Source of the DNA: Neisseria uirgultaei
Lineage (GTDB): Bacteria > Pseudomonadota > Gammaproteobacteria > Burkholderiales > Neisseriaceae
Assembly: GCF_962719845.1 (NCBI RefSeq)
Contig: NZ_CAUIYF010000007.1
Span: 1 to 64,000 of the forward strand
DNA: 64,000 bases
Direction: 5' to 3'
Below, in pieces: positions 17,168 through 25,194 of the stretch (position 1 is its first letter; every line of letters begins with the position of its first letter). The position numbers and the translations under genes are program-made. The notes under the pieces were generated by a model. The model was given only the letters and a program-made list of their open reading frames with translations, ran no database searches and was not told where the DNA came from.

Positions 17168-17431
17168 ATGTCATTGATCGAACTTTTATTCGGTAGAAAG
17201 CAGAAAACGGCAACCGTTGCCCGCGACCGCCTTCAAATCATCATTGCCCAAGAGCGCGCCCAAGAAGGTCAGGCTCCGGATTACCTGCCGACTTTACGTA
17301 AAGAGTTGATGGAAGTCCTGTCCAAATATGTGAATGTTTCATTAGACAATATCCGTATTTCCCAAGAAAAGCAGGATGGTATGGATGTGCTTGAGTTGAA
17401 CATTACTTTGCCGGAACAGAAAAAGGTATAG
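17168..17431 (+). CDS. minE: MinD activator MinE
   Basis: MinE (87 residues) stimulates MinD ATPase and restricts the MinCD inhibitor to the poles. The anti-MinCD segment near residues 11-35 includes TVARDRLQIIIAQERAQ, and the C-terminal dimerisation domain follows. It ends 3 bases before oxyR, so the division genes and the peroxide regulator are probably co-transcribed. Confidence 0.97.
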   Translation: MSLIELLFGRKQKTATVARDRLQIIIAQERAQEGQAPDYLPTLRKELMEVLSKYVNVSLDNIRISQEKQDGMDVLELNITLPEQKKV

Positions 17432-17434
17432 GAC

Positions 17435-18355
17435 ATGACCTTAACCGAATTGCGGTACATCGTCGCAGTCGCCCAAGAACGTCATTTCGGTCGGGCGGCG
17501 CGGCGTTGTTTTGTCAGCCAGCCCACTTTGTCTATTGCCATTAAGAAATTGGAAGAAGAGCTTGCCGTCTCTTTGTTTGACCGTAGCAGCAACGATATTA
17601 TTACGACTGAGGCGGGGGAACGTATCGTTGCACAGGCGCGTAAGGTATTGGAAGAGGCGGAGCTTATCAGGCATTTGGCAAATGAAGAACAAAACGAGCT
17701 GGAGGGTGCGTTCAAACTCGGGCTGATTTTTACGGTTGCGCCGTACCTGTTGCCGAAATTGATTGTTTCGTTGCGCCGTACTGCACCGAAAATGCCTTTG
17801 ATGTTGGAAGAGAATTACACGCATACTTTGACCGAGTCGCTCAAACGCGGGGACGTTGACGCGATTATCGTTGCCGAACCGTTTCAAGAGCCGGGCATTG
17901 TTACCGAACCCTTGTATGACGAACCGTTTTTCGTGATTGTCCCGAAAGGGCATTCATTTGAGGAACTGGATGCCGTTTCGCCCCGGATGCTGGGTGAGGA
18001 GCAGGTTTTGCTGCTGACGGAAGGTAACTGTATGCGGGATCAGGTGCTCTCAAGCTGTTCCGAATTGGCGGCGAAACAACGCATACAGGGGCTGACCAAT
18101 ACATTGCAGGGCAGCTCGATCAATACAATCCGCCATATGGTCGCCAGCGGTTTGGCAATCAGCGTGTTGCCGGCAACCGCGCTGACCGAAAACGATCATA
18201 TGCTGTTCAGCATTATTCCGTTTGAGGGTACGCCGCCAAGCCGGCGGGTCGTATTGGCGTACCGCCGCAATTTTGTCCGTCCGAAGGCGTTGTCGGCGAT
18301 GAAGGCGGCGATTATGCAGTCGCAGCTTCACGGGGTAAGTTTTATCCACGACTAG
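17435..18355 (+). CDS. oxyR: LysR-type peroxide sensor OxyR
   Basis: OxyR (306 residues) has an N-terminal winged helix-turn-helix (residues 1-60, with FGRAARRCFVSQPTLSIAIK) and a LysR substrate-type domain. The two redox cysteines sit at C199 and C208 in EGNCMRDQVLSSCSE, exactly the numbering of the E. coli disulfide pair. An additional cysteine is at C25 in the DNA-binding domain. In pathogenic Neisseria OxyR controls catalase and other peroxide genes. It is placed tightly behind minE and ends in an uptake-sequence terminator. Confidence 0.95.
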   Translation: MTLTELRYIVAVAQERHFGRAARRCFVSQPTLSIAIKKLEEELAVSLFDRSSNDIITTEAGERIVAQARKVLEEAELIRHLANEEQNELEGAFKLGLIFTVAPYLLPKLIVSLRRTAPKMPLMLEENYTHTLTESLKRGDVDAIIVAEPFQEPGIVTEPLYDEPFFVIVPKGHSFEELDAVSPRMLGEEQVLLLTEGNCMRDQVLSSCSELAAKQRIQGLTNTLQGSSINTIRHMVASGLAISVLPATALTENDHMLFSIIPFEGTPPSRRVVLAYRRNFVRPKALSAMKAAIMQSQLHGVSFIHD

Positions 18356-18364
18356 GCGCGGGCA

Positions 18365-18399
18365 ATGCCGTCTGAAACGAAACGGGTTTCAGACGGCAT
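18365..18399 (+). terminator. Uptake-sequence inverted pair after oxyR
   Basis: ATGCCGTCTGAAAC and its reverse complement flank a short loop 10 bases after the oxyR stop. It probably terminates minCDE-oxyR. Confidence 0.7.
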
Positions 18400-18450
18400 T
18401 TGTTATCTCTGCCGTCAATCAGGCAAACCGATTTGACCTGCAATCGTTTT

Positions 18451-18915
18451 TTATTTCACTTTCGTACATACCTCACGGGAAGTTCCGTCTTCAGACACTA
18501 ATTTTCCTGTTTTATCCAGTTGATACACTTCATCTTTTCCGGGTTTGTCCATCTGCGCGACCAATCCGGTGTATATCATACTTTCCAAGAATTGGCCGTC
18601 TTCTGATTCTTCCAACCATGCCAATGTTTCAGGGCTGTGGAGTCGTGAAACTTTGCTGTACTTGATTTGGCTTTGCGTTAAGGCATTGTTCTCAAAATGC
18701 CATTTGCCTCCGCCGACAATATGGTATGTCAAGACATTGCCGTCATCATCCACTTTGAGTATGGCATCGCCACGGAAGCTGCCGTCCTGAAGATATTCGA
18801 CTTTTGTATCACTGCGGATGTTTTCATCAGTGCCGATGCAATGCCACATACCGACAATCGGAGAAGCCGTGGCGGTTGTTGCGGATAAAAGCATCGGCAG
18901 AATAAAGCGTTTCAT
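18451..18915 (-). CDS. Small secreted protein of unknown function
   Basis: The gene encodes 154 residues with a short signal peptide (KR, then ILPMLLSATTATASP; likely cleavage near residue 18). The rest is beta-rich and soluble with two cysteines, C26 in MWHCIGTDEN and C150 in REVCTKVK, which could form a disulfide in the periplasm. SFRGDAILKVDDDGNVLTY and GGGKWHFENNAL resemble the strand-turn pattern of small lipocalin-like proteins, but I do not recognise the family. AAAGGAAATAG precedes the ATG on the minus strand. It stands between oxyR (opposite strand) and an uptake-sequence hairpin. Confidence 0.75.
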   Translation of the reverse strand: MKRFILPMLLSATTATASPIVGMWHCIGTDENIRSDTKVEYLQDGSFRGDAILKVDDDGNVLTYHIVGGGKWHFENNALTQSQIKYSKVSRLHSPETLAWLEESEDGQFLESMIYTGLVAQMDKPGKDEVYQLDKTGKLVSEDGTSREVCTKVK

Positions 18916-18934
18916 CTATTTCCTTTTTGAAAAG

Positions 18935-18966
18935 AGGCCGTCTGAAAAACATTTTTCAGACGGCCT
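18935..18966. terminator. Uptake-sequence hairpin (AGGCCGTCTGAA form)
   Basis: AGGCCGTCTGAAAAA pairs with its reverse complement around a CAT loop. It uses the AG-GCCGTCTGAA variant, which is common in some neisserial species. It lies between two minus-strand genes and would end the small membrane protein transcript. Confidence 0.65.
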
Positions 18967-18994
18967 TTGCGGGTATTTTACTGTAGGCGGACGT

Positions 18995-19222
18995 TCAAGA
19001 AATATAAATCACGAGGCCGGCAATCAGCACCAGTTGGACACCCAGCTTCATCAGTGCGGTACGGCTGACGAAGTAGATAAACCAAGTGCCGGTCAAAATC
19101 AACAGTAGAATAATCAGCCATGGCCGCCATTTGTTGAGGTGGACGGCTTCGGTAAAGCAGGTATGAATATGAAGTACGACGATGGCGACGACGAGCAATG
19201 TAGGCACGATGAAGTCCATCAT
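18995..19222 (-). CDS. Small membrane protein of unknown function
   Basis: The gene encodes 75 residues with three hydrophobic segments: FIVPTLLVVAIVVLHIHTCF, WLIILLLILTGTWFIYFV and LGVQLVLIAGLVIYIS. No soluble domain is present. The start at 19222 is chosen for AAGGGAAT just upstream on the minus strand; the frame opens further to 19282 through an uptake-sequence hairpin, which is unlikely to be coding. The function is not recognised. The gene is downstream of valS, separated by a hairpin. Confidence 0.65.
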   Translation of the reverse strand: MMDFIVPTLLVVAIVVLHIHTCFTEAVHLNKWRPWLIILLLILTGTWFIYFVSRTALMKLGVQLVLIAGLVIYIS

Positions 19223-19238
19223 TTGATTCCCTTTTGAT

Positions 19239-19271
19239 GAGGTCGTCTGAAAAATATTTTTCAGACGGCCT
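19239..19271. terminator. Uptake-sequence hairpin after valS
   Basis: GGTCGTCTGAAAAAT pairs with TTTTTCAGACGGCC with one mismatch in the uptake core (GTCG for GCCG). It lies 17 bases beyond the valS stop. Confidence 0.6.
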
Positions 19272-19287
19272 TGTTTATTCAATCAAA

Positions 19288-22125
19288 TCAGTCTTTCAAC
19301 TTCGCCAACTGATTTTGCACTTTCGCCATTTTGTCTTCCAACTCCGCCAAATCGGCTTTGTCTTTTTCCACCAAATGCACCGGGGCTTTTTCGGTGTAGC
19401 CGGGTTTGGAGAGTTTGGCGTTGAGTTTGTCCAAGGCTTTTTGCAGCTTCTCGGCCTCTTTGCTCAAACGGGCGGTTTCGGCGGCTTTATCGATTTCGAC
19501 TTTCAGCATCAGGCGCGCGCCGTTGCAGACGGCGACAGGTGCATCTTCCGCTTCGGGCAGGGCGGCGACTTGCTGTGCTTCGGTCAGGCGGGTCATCATC
19601 GGCAGGTATTTGAGGTAGTCTGCCAAGTCGTCCGCGCTTTCGACAAACAGCGGGGCTTTCACGTTGGGCTGGATACCCATTTCACCGCGCAGGTTGCGGA
19701 CGGTGCCGATCAAATCCTGCAACACGGTCATTTGCCCGAATGCCGTCTGAACAATATCGCCGCCGTCGGCTTCGGGGAAGCGGGCGAGCATGATGCTGTC
19801 GGCGGTTTTCGCGTCGCACATAGGAGCGACGGTTTGCCACAGTTCTTCGGTGATGAAGGGGATAATCGGATGCAGCAGGCGCAGGGCGGCTTCGAGTACG
19901 CGCAACAAGGTATGGCGTGTGGCGCGCTGGCGGCTGGCGCAACCGGTTTGAAGCTGCACTTTGGCGAGTTCCAAATACCAGTCGCAATAGTCGTTCCACA
20001 CGAAGCTGTACAGGGTTTCCGCCGCCAAATCAAAGCGGTAGGTTTCGTAGGCTTGCGTAACCTGCTCGATGGTCTGATTCAGACGGCCTACAATCCACAT
20101 ATCGGGGAAGGAATAGCCGCGTGGTTCGGTGGCGGTTGCGCCGTAGCCGCAGTCTTGGTTTTCAGTGTTCATCAAGACGAAGTTGGTGGCGTTCCAGATT
20201 TTGTTGCAGAAGTTGCGGTAGCCTTCGGCGCGTTTGAAGTCGAAGTTCACGCTGCGCCCCAAGCTGGCGTAGCTCGCCATGGTGAAGCGCAATGCGTCCG
20301 CGCCCATGCTGGGGATACCTTCGGGGAAGAGTTTTTTGGTTGCTTCTTCCACTTTCGGCGCGGTTTCGGGTTTGCGCAGGCCGGTGGTGCGTTTCACCAG
20401 CAGTTTTTCCAAGTCGATGCCGTCGATCAAATCCACAGGGTCGATGACGTTGCCTTCGGATTTGGACATTTTTTTGCCTTCGTGGTCGCGCACGATGCCG
20501 TGGATGTACACGTCTTTAAACGGTACTTTGCCGGTAAAGTGGGTGGTCATCATAATCATGCGTGCCACCCAGAAGAAGATGATTTCGTAGCCGGTAACCA
20601 AGACGTTGGACGGCAGGAAGGCTTTGAGTTCGTCGGTTTCAGACGGCCAGCCGAGCGTAGAGAACGGCACGAGTGCGGAGGAGAACCATGTGTCCAATAC
20701 GTCTTCTTCGCGGGTCAAACCGGTTTTGCCGGCCTGTTTTTCGGCTTCCGCCTGATTGCGGGCAACGTACACATTGCCTGCTTCGTCGTACCACGCGGGG
20801 ATTTGATGACCCCACCACAGTTGGCGCGAGATACACCAGTCTTGGATATTGTTCATCCATTGGTTGTAGGTGTTGACCCAGTTTTCGGGGATGAAGCGTA
20901 CCGCGCCGCTGTCGACGGCTTTTTTGGCTTTGTCGGCGAGGCTTAAGCCTTTGAATTCGCTGTCCGGCTCGCCGCCGTTTGGCGTGGCGGACATGGCGAC
21001 AAACCATTGGCTGGTCAGCATTGGCTCAATCACTGAGCCTGTACGGTCGCCTTTCGGCGTCATCAGCGTGTGCGCTTTGATTTCGACCAACAAGCCTTGT
21101 TCCTGCAAATCGGCAACCATTTGTTTGCGCGCGGCAAAGCGGTCCAAGCCTGCGTATTTTTCAGGCAGGGCAAAGCCTTGTTGCGCCTCGCCTTTGAAGT
21201 TGAACACTTCGGCGTTTGCCAATACTTTGGCTTCCAAATCAAACACATTAATCAGGCGCGTGTCGTGGCGTTTGCCGACTTCGTAGTCGTTGAAGTCGTG
21301 CGCAGGCGTGATTTTCACGCAGCCTGTGCCAAAGTCTTTTTCAACGTATTCGTCGGCAATCACGGGAATGGTGCGGCCGGTCAGCGGCAGGATTAATTCC
21401 TTGCCGATTAAGTGGATGTAACGTTCGTCTTCGGGATTGACGGCAACGGCAACGTCGCCCAGCAGCGTTTCGGGGCGGGTGGTCGCAACAATCACGGCTT
21501 CGGCGGGATTGTCCGCCAGCGGATAGCGGATGTGCCACATAGAGCCTTGTTCTTCCACGCTTTCCACTTCCAAATCCGATACTGCCGTACCCAAAACCGG
21601 ATCCCAGTTCACCAAGCGTTTGCCACGGTAAATCAAACCCTGTTCATACAGGCGCACGAACACTTCGGTTACGGTTTCAGCGCGCACGTCGTCCATCGTG
21701 AAATACTCGCGCGTCCAGTCGGCAGAACAGCCCACGCGGCGCATTTGTTGGGTAATCGTACCGCCGGAAACTTCTTTCCATTCCCACACTTTTTCCAAGA
21801 ATTTTTCACGGCCCAAGTCATGACGGGACACGTTTTGCGCGGCAAGCTGACGCTCGACCACGATTTGCGTGGCGATGCCCGCGTGGTCGGTGCCGGGAAT
21901 CCAGGCGGTATTGCAGCCTTTCATGCGGTAGTAGCGGGTCAGGCCGTCCATGATGGTTTGGTTGAAGGCATGGCCCATGTGCAGCGTGCCAGTTACATTG
22001 GGCGGCGGTAGCTGGATGGAGAAAGACGGTTTCGTCAAATCCATATCGGGCTGGAAATAGCCTTGGCTTTCCCAGTTTTGATAGTGTTTGGATTCGATTT
22101 CGGCGGGGGAGTATTTGTCTAACAT
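19288..22125 (-). CDS. valS: Valyl-tRNA synthetase
   Basis: ValRS (945 residues; E. coli 951) charges tRNA-Val. MLDKYSPAEIESKHYQNWES is the usual N terminus. The class I HIGH motif is in PPPNVTGTLHMGHAF near residues 36-50, and KMSKS appears in GKKMSKSEGN near residue 555. The editing domain contains VIVATTRPETLLGDVAVAV. The last 65 residues form the C-terminal coiled coil (ETARLSKEAEKLQKAL). The frame opens 68 codons upstream of 22125 through an uptake-sequence hairpin, which is rejected. Confidence 0.98.
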   Translation of the reverse strand: MLDKYSPAEIESKHYQNWESQGYFQPDMDLTKPSFSIQLPPPNVTGTLHMGHAFNQTIMDGLTRYYRMKGCNTAWIPGTDHAGIATQIVVERQLAAQNVSRHDLGREKFLEKVWEWKEVSGGTITQQMRRVGCSADWTREYFTMDDVRAETVTEVFVRLYEQGLIYRGKRLVNWDPVLGTAVSDLEVESVEEQGSMWHIRYPLADNPAEAVIVATTRPETLLGDVAVAVNPEDERYIHLIGKELILPLTGRTIPVIADEYVEKDFGTGCVKITPAHDFNDYEVGKRHDTRLINVFDLEAKVLANAEVFNFKGEAQQGFALPEKYAGLDRFAARKQMVADLQEQGLLVEIKAHTLMTPKGDRTGSVIEPMLTSQWFVAMSATPNGGEPDSEFKGLSLADKAKKAVDSGAVRFIPENWVNTYNQWMNNIQDWCISRQLWWGHQIPAWYDEAGNVYVARNQAEAEKQAGKTGLTREEDVLDTWFSSALVPFSTLGWPSETDELKAFLPSNVLVTGYEIIFFWVARMIMMTTHFTGKVPFKDVYIHGIVRDHEGKKMSKSEGNVIDPVDLIDGIDLEKLLVKRTTGLRKPETAPKVEEATKKLFPEGIPSMGADALRFTMASYASLGRSVNFDFKRAEGYRNFCNKIWNATNFVLMNTENQDCGYGATATEPRGYSFPDMWIVGRLNQTIEQVTQAYETYRFDLAAETLYSFVWNDYCDWYLELAKVQLQTGCASRQRATRHTLLRVLEAALRLLHPIIPFITEELWQTVAPMCDAKTADSIMLARFPEADGGDIVQTAFGQMTVLQDLIGTVRNLRGEMGIQPNVKAPLFVESADDLADYLKYLPMMTRLTEAQQVAALPEAEDAPVAVCNGARLMLKVEIDKAAETARLSKEAEKLQKALDKLNAKLSKPGYTEKAPVHLVEKDKADLAELEDKMAKVQNQLAKLKD

Positions 22126-22162
22126 ATGAAGCCCTGAGAAATAAGATGATTTGATGGTTTGA

Positions 22163-22168
22163 ATTATA
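22163..22168 (-). promoter_or_regulatory. valS: Candidate -10 box for valS
   Basis: TATAAT (minus strand) lies 38 bp upstream of the valS start and just beyond the uptake-sequence hairpin that ends the lpxA operon. The -35 region would fall within or near that hairpin and is weak. Confidence 0.4.
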
Positions 22169-22174
22169 GCGCAA

Positions 22175-22212
22175 ATGCCGTCTGAAACGCTTTTGGAGGT
22201 TTCAGACGGCAT
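22175..22212 (-). terminator. Uptake-sequence hairpin ending the lipid A operon
   Basis: ATGCCGTCTGAAAC pairs with GTTTCAGACGGCAT around a short loop, 14 bases past the lpxA stop on the minus strand. Confidence 0.7.
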
Positions 22213-22225
22213 CAAAAGGATACGG

Positions 22226-23002
22226 TCAGCGGATGATGCCGCGCGTCGATTGTGCGAAAAAGTCTCGGAATACGGCAAGTTCGGCTTGGGTTTCGGCGCG
22301 GCGGAGAATGTCTGCCTTGGCCTCTTCAAACGGAATGCCGCGATGGTAGAGGGTTTTGTACACGTCTTTGACGGCGGAAATCTGCTCTGCGGTAAAACCG
22401 TTGCGGCGCATGCCTTCGCTGTTGAGCCCCGCCGGTTCGGCGCGGTAGCCCGATGCCATAAAGTAGGGCGGTACGTCTTTGTGTACGCCTGCGGCGAAGG
22501 CGGTCATGGCGTAGTCGCCGATGCGGCAGAATTGGAAAACCAGCGTGTAGCCGCCCAAAACGACGTAGTCGCCGATGGTAACGTGTCCGGCAAGCGAGGC
22601 GTTGTTGGCGAAGATGGTGTGGTTGCCGACCACGCAGTCGTGCGCGAGGTGGCAGTACGCCATAATCCAGTTGTCGTCGCCGATACGGGTTTCGCCGATG
22701 CCGGTAACTGTTCCGAGGTTGAACGTTGTAAATTCGCGGATGGTGTTGCCGTTGCCGATAATCAGCCGGGTCGGCTCGTCGCGGTATTTTTTGTCCTGCG
22801 GAATTTCGCCGAGGCTGGCAAATTGGAAAATGCGGTTGTTTTCGCCGATGGTGGTGTGGCCGTTGATGACGGCGTGCGGACCGATTTCTGTATTCGCACC
22901 GATTTGGACGTTGGGGCCGATAACGGTGTACGCGCCGACTTTGACGCTGGAGTCGAGTTCGGCTTTGGGGTCGATGACGGCGGTCGGGTGGATGAGGGGC
23001 AT
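22226..23002 (-). CDS. lpxA: UDP-N-acetylglucosamine O-acyltransferase
   Basis: LpxA (258 residues) performs the first step of lipid A synthesis, adding a 3-hydroxyacyl chain from acyl-ACP to UDP-GlcNAc. The hexapeptide left-handed beta-helix starts at IHPTAVIDPKAELDSSVKVG and runs to about residue 185. The catalytic histidine region is MAYCHLAHDCVVGNHTIFAN near residues 114-133. A C-terminal helical domain contains the Arg/Asn ligand RRNGFT. It is the last gene of the frr-to-lpxA operon. Confidence 0.98.
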   Translation of the reverse strand: MPLIHPTAVIDPKAELDSSVKVGAYTVIGPNVQIGANTEIGPHAVINGHTTIGENNRIFQFASLGEIPQDKKYRDEPTRLIIGNGNTIREFTTFNLGTVTGIGETRIGDDNWIMAYCHLAHDCVVGNHTIFANNASLAGHVTIGDYVVLGGYTLVFQFCRIGDYAMTAFAAGVHKDVPPYFMASGYRAEPAGLNSEGMRRNGFTAEQISAVKDVYKTLYHRGIPFEEAKADILRRAETQAELAVFRDFFAQSTRGIIR

Positions 23003-23023
23003 ATTTTGTTCCTTCGGATGGGT

Positions 23024-23061
23024 ATGCCGTCTGAAGGCCTGTGAGGATGTTCAGACGGCAT
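23024..23061 (-). terminator. Uptake-sequence inverted pair between fabZ and lpxA
   Basis: ATGCCGTCTGAA and its reverse complement flank a 14-base loop in the 67-bp gap. It may attenuate rather than end the operon because lpxA has no obvious own promoter. Confidence 0.55.
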
Positions 23062-23069
23062 CATGTGCA

Positions 23070-23519
23070 TCAAACCACGCGTTTGGCGCACATAATCACG
23101 GCTTCAACGGCGACTTGCCCATCTACTTTGGCAACGGCGTTGAATTTGCCGATGCCGCGCCGGCTGGTCAGCAGCTCGACTTCAAAGACGAGTTGGTCGC
23201 CGGGGATGACTTGGCGTTTGAAACGGGCTTCGTCTATACCGGCGAAGAAGAAGAATTCGTTTTCCTTGCGGCCGCCTTCGCTGAGGATGGCGAGTGTGCC
23301 GCAGGCTTGCGCCATCGCTTCGATGATGAGTACGCCGGGCATCACGGGCAGGTCGGGAAAGTGGCCTTGGAACTGCGGTTCGTTTATGGTTACGTTTTTG
23401 ATGGCGGTCAGGGTTTTCATCGGCTCGAAAGCGGTGATGCGGTCGAGCTGGAGAAACGGGTAGCGGTGGGGGATGAGTTTTTGGATGTCTTTGGCTTCGA
23501 TAGGGAGTTGTACGTCCAT
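23070..23519 (-). CDS. fabZ: 3-hydroxyacyl-ACP dehydratase FabZ
   Basis: FabZ (149 residues) dehydrates 3-hydroxyacyl-ACP in fatty acid elongation and so competes with LpxA and LpxD for the same thioester. The active-site helix is FQGHFPDLPVMPGVLIIEAM with H53 and E67. PHRYPFLQLDR near residues 18-28 is conserved. It lies between lpxD and lpxA, the usual coupling of fatty acid and lipid A synthesis. Confidence 0.98.
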   Translation of the reverse strand: MDVQLPIEAKDIQKLIPHRYPFLQLDRITAFEPMKTLTAIKNVTINEPQFQGHFPDLPVMPGVLIIEAMAQACGTLAILSEGGRKENEFFFFAGIDEARFKRQVIPGDQLVFEVELLTSRRGIGKFNAVAKVDGQVAVEAVIMCAKRVV

Positions 23520-23552
23520 GTTTTTGTGTTCCTTGGAAAAATCGGTTTGGAT

Positions 23553-24596
23553 TTATTGCGTGTCTTTGCCGTCTGAAAGCTGCTGTTCCAGCGTTTTGAG
23601 GCGTTTGTTCATTTCGCTTAAGCGGTGGATGTAAACGGCGTTGCGCGCCCATTCTTTATGCTCGGACATCGGGAAGATGCCGGCGAGGTGTTTGCCGCTT
23701 TCGGTAATGCTGTGGGTGACGGACGTGCCGCCGCCGATGGTGGTTTTGTCGGCGATTTCGATGTGTCCGACCGTGCCGACGCCGCCGCCGATGATGCAGT
23801 AGCTGCCTATGGTTACGCTGCCTGAGATGCCGGTTTTGGCGGCGATGACGGTGTGCGAACCGATTTTGCAGTTGTGTCCGATTTGGACTTGGTTGTCGAT
23901 TTTGGTGCCGTTGCCGACGGTGGTGTCGCTCATCGCGCCCCGGTCGATGTTGGTGTTTGAACCGATTTCTACGTCGTCGCCCAGCGTTACCGCGCCGGTT
24001 TGCGGGATTTTAAACCACGAGTCGCCGGCGAAGGCGAGTCCGAAGCCGTCTGCGCCGATGACCGCGCCGCTGTGGATTTCGACGCGGTTGCCGAGTGTGC
24101 AACCGTAATAAACGACGGCGTTGGGATGTAAAACAACTTCATCACCTAAACGGCAATCGTGTTGGACGACGGCGTTTGCCAAGATGCGGCAGCCTTCGCC
24201 GAGTACGGTGTTCGCGCCGATGTAGGCGTTCGCGCCGATTTCGCAGCTTGCGGGAACGGTTGCGCCCGGTTCGACGACGGCGGTCGGATGGATGCCGCCG
24301 CGCGCTTTGACGACGGGTGAAAACAGGCGCGCGACTTTGGCGAAATAGAGATAGGGGTCGTCGGCGACAATCAGGTTGCGCCCTTCAAATCCGTCTGCCG
24401 CTTTGGCGGAAACGATGACCGCGCCCGCGCTGCTGTCGTGGACTTCGGCTTTGTATTTCGGGTTGGCGAGGAAGCTGATGTGTTCCGCCTGCGCGTCTGC
24501 GAGCGGGCGCACGGCAGTAACGGAAATGTCCTCGCCGCGCCATTCGCCGCCGAGCCGCGCGGTGATTTGGGACAGGGTGTAGGTGGCCGGAATCAT
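23553..24596 (-). CDS. lpxD: UDP-3-O-acylglucosamine N-acyltransferase
   Basis: LpxD (347 residues) adds the second 3-hydroxyacyl chain in lipid A synthesis. An N-terminal uridine-binding domain (1-100) precedes a long left-handed beta-helix of hexapeptides. The catalytic histidine is in the stretch VQIGHNCKIGSHTVIAAKTG near residues 235-255. A C-terminal helix with RLSEMNKRLKTLEQQL follows. AGGAAAACC precedes the ATG on the minus strand. Confidence 0.98.
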   Translation of the reverse strand: MIPATYTLSQITARLGGEWRGEDISVTAVRPLADAQAEHISFLANPKYKAEVHDSSAGAVIVSAKAADGFEGRNLIVADDPYLYFAKVARLFSPVVKARGGIHPTAVVEPGATVPASCEIGANAYIGANTVLGEGCRILANAVVQHDCRLGDEVVLHPNAVVYYGCTLGNRVEIHSGAVIGADGFGLAFAGDSWFKIPQTGAVTLGDDVEIGSNTNIDRGAMSDTTVGNGTKIDNQVQIGHNCKIGSHTVIAAKTGISGSVTIGSYCIIGGGVGTVGHIEIADKTTIGGGTSVTHSITESGKHLAGIFPMSEHKEWARNAVYIHRLSEMNKRLKTLEQQLSDGKDTQ

Positions 24597-24628
24597 GGTT
24601 TTCCTGTTCGGTATGCCGTCTGAAAGGG

Positions 24629-25129
24629 TCAGCGGGCGTTCATTTCTTTAATGACGCTGTCGGTAACGTCGTATTGGGTGTTGACGTAAATCACGTCCTG
24701 CAAAATGACATCGTAACCTTCCTGTTTGGCGATTTTGACGATGACGCGGTTGGCGTTTTGCTGGAGGGAGGCAAACTCTTCGTTGCGGCGGAGGTTGTAG
24801 TCTTCTTCAAACTGCGCCTGTTTTTTGCGGAACGACGCGACCAGTTCGCGCCATTTTTCTTCGGCTTGCGCCTTTTTTGCGTCTTTGAGTTTGCCTTCGG
24901 CAAGCTGCCTTTCCAAATCCAAACCTTCGCGTTGCAGTTTTTGCAATTCGTCCTGGCGGGCGGAAAATTCGCCGTCCAGCGTTTTTTGAATCTCGCGCGC
25001 CTGCTTGGATTCGAGGTAGATGCGCTCGGTGTTGATAAAGCCGATTTTTTGGAAGGTGTCGGCGTGCGCGCCTGCGGTGCAGCACAAACCGATCAGGGCG
25101 GCGGCAAACGCGCGGGTCAAACGGGTCAT
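24629..25129 (-). CDS. skp: Periplasmic chaperone Skp/OmpH
   Basis: Skp (166 residues) guards unfolded outer-membrane proteins in the periplasm. The signal peptide is MTRLTRAFAAALIGLCCTAG followed by AHA, with cleavage near residue 23. The remaining chain starts with KIGFINTERIYLESKQA and is a long charged coiled coil with the usual K, E and Q pattern, ending in a strand segment EGYDVILQDVIYVN. The start at 25129 has AAGGAG upstream on the minus strand. It lies directly after bamA, as in most proteobacteria. Confidence 0.96.
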   Translation of the reverse strand: MTRLTRAFAAALIGLCCTAGAHADTFQKIGFINTERIYLESKQAREIQKTLDGEFSARQDELQKLQREGLDLERQLAEGKLKDAKKAQAEEKWRELVASFRKKQAQFEEDYNLRRNEEFASLQQNANRVIVKIAKQEGYDVILQDVIYVNTQYDVTDSVIKEMNAR

Positions 25130-25158
25130 GGTAAAACTCCTTCGGATGTTGCCGCGAA

Positions 25159-25186
25159 ATGCCGTCTGAAGGGCTTCAGACGGCAT
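25159..25186 (-). terminator. Uptake-sequence hairpin between bamA and skp
   Basis: ATGCCGTCTGAAG and CTTCAGACGGCAT pair almost without a loop, in the 65-bp gap. It is inside the operon, so read-through is expected. Confidence 0.55.
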
Positions 25187-25194
25187 TTGCGGGA

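Noticed and set aside
19234..20946. Long open frame opposite valS
   Set aside because: It mirrors the valS coding strand, has histidine/phenylalanine-rich composition typical of an antisense frame in GC-skewed DNA, and no ribosome site.
22126..22329. 68-codon N-terminal extension of ValRS
   Set aside because: It crosses an uptake-sequence hairpin and a TATAAT box and is not family-like.
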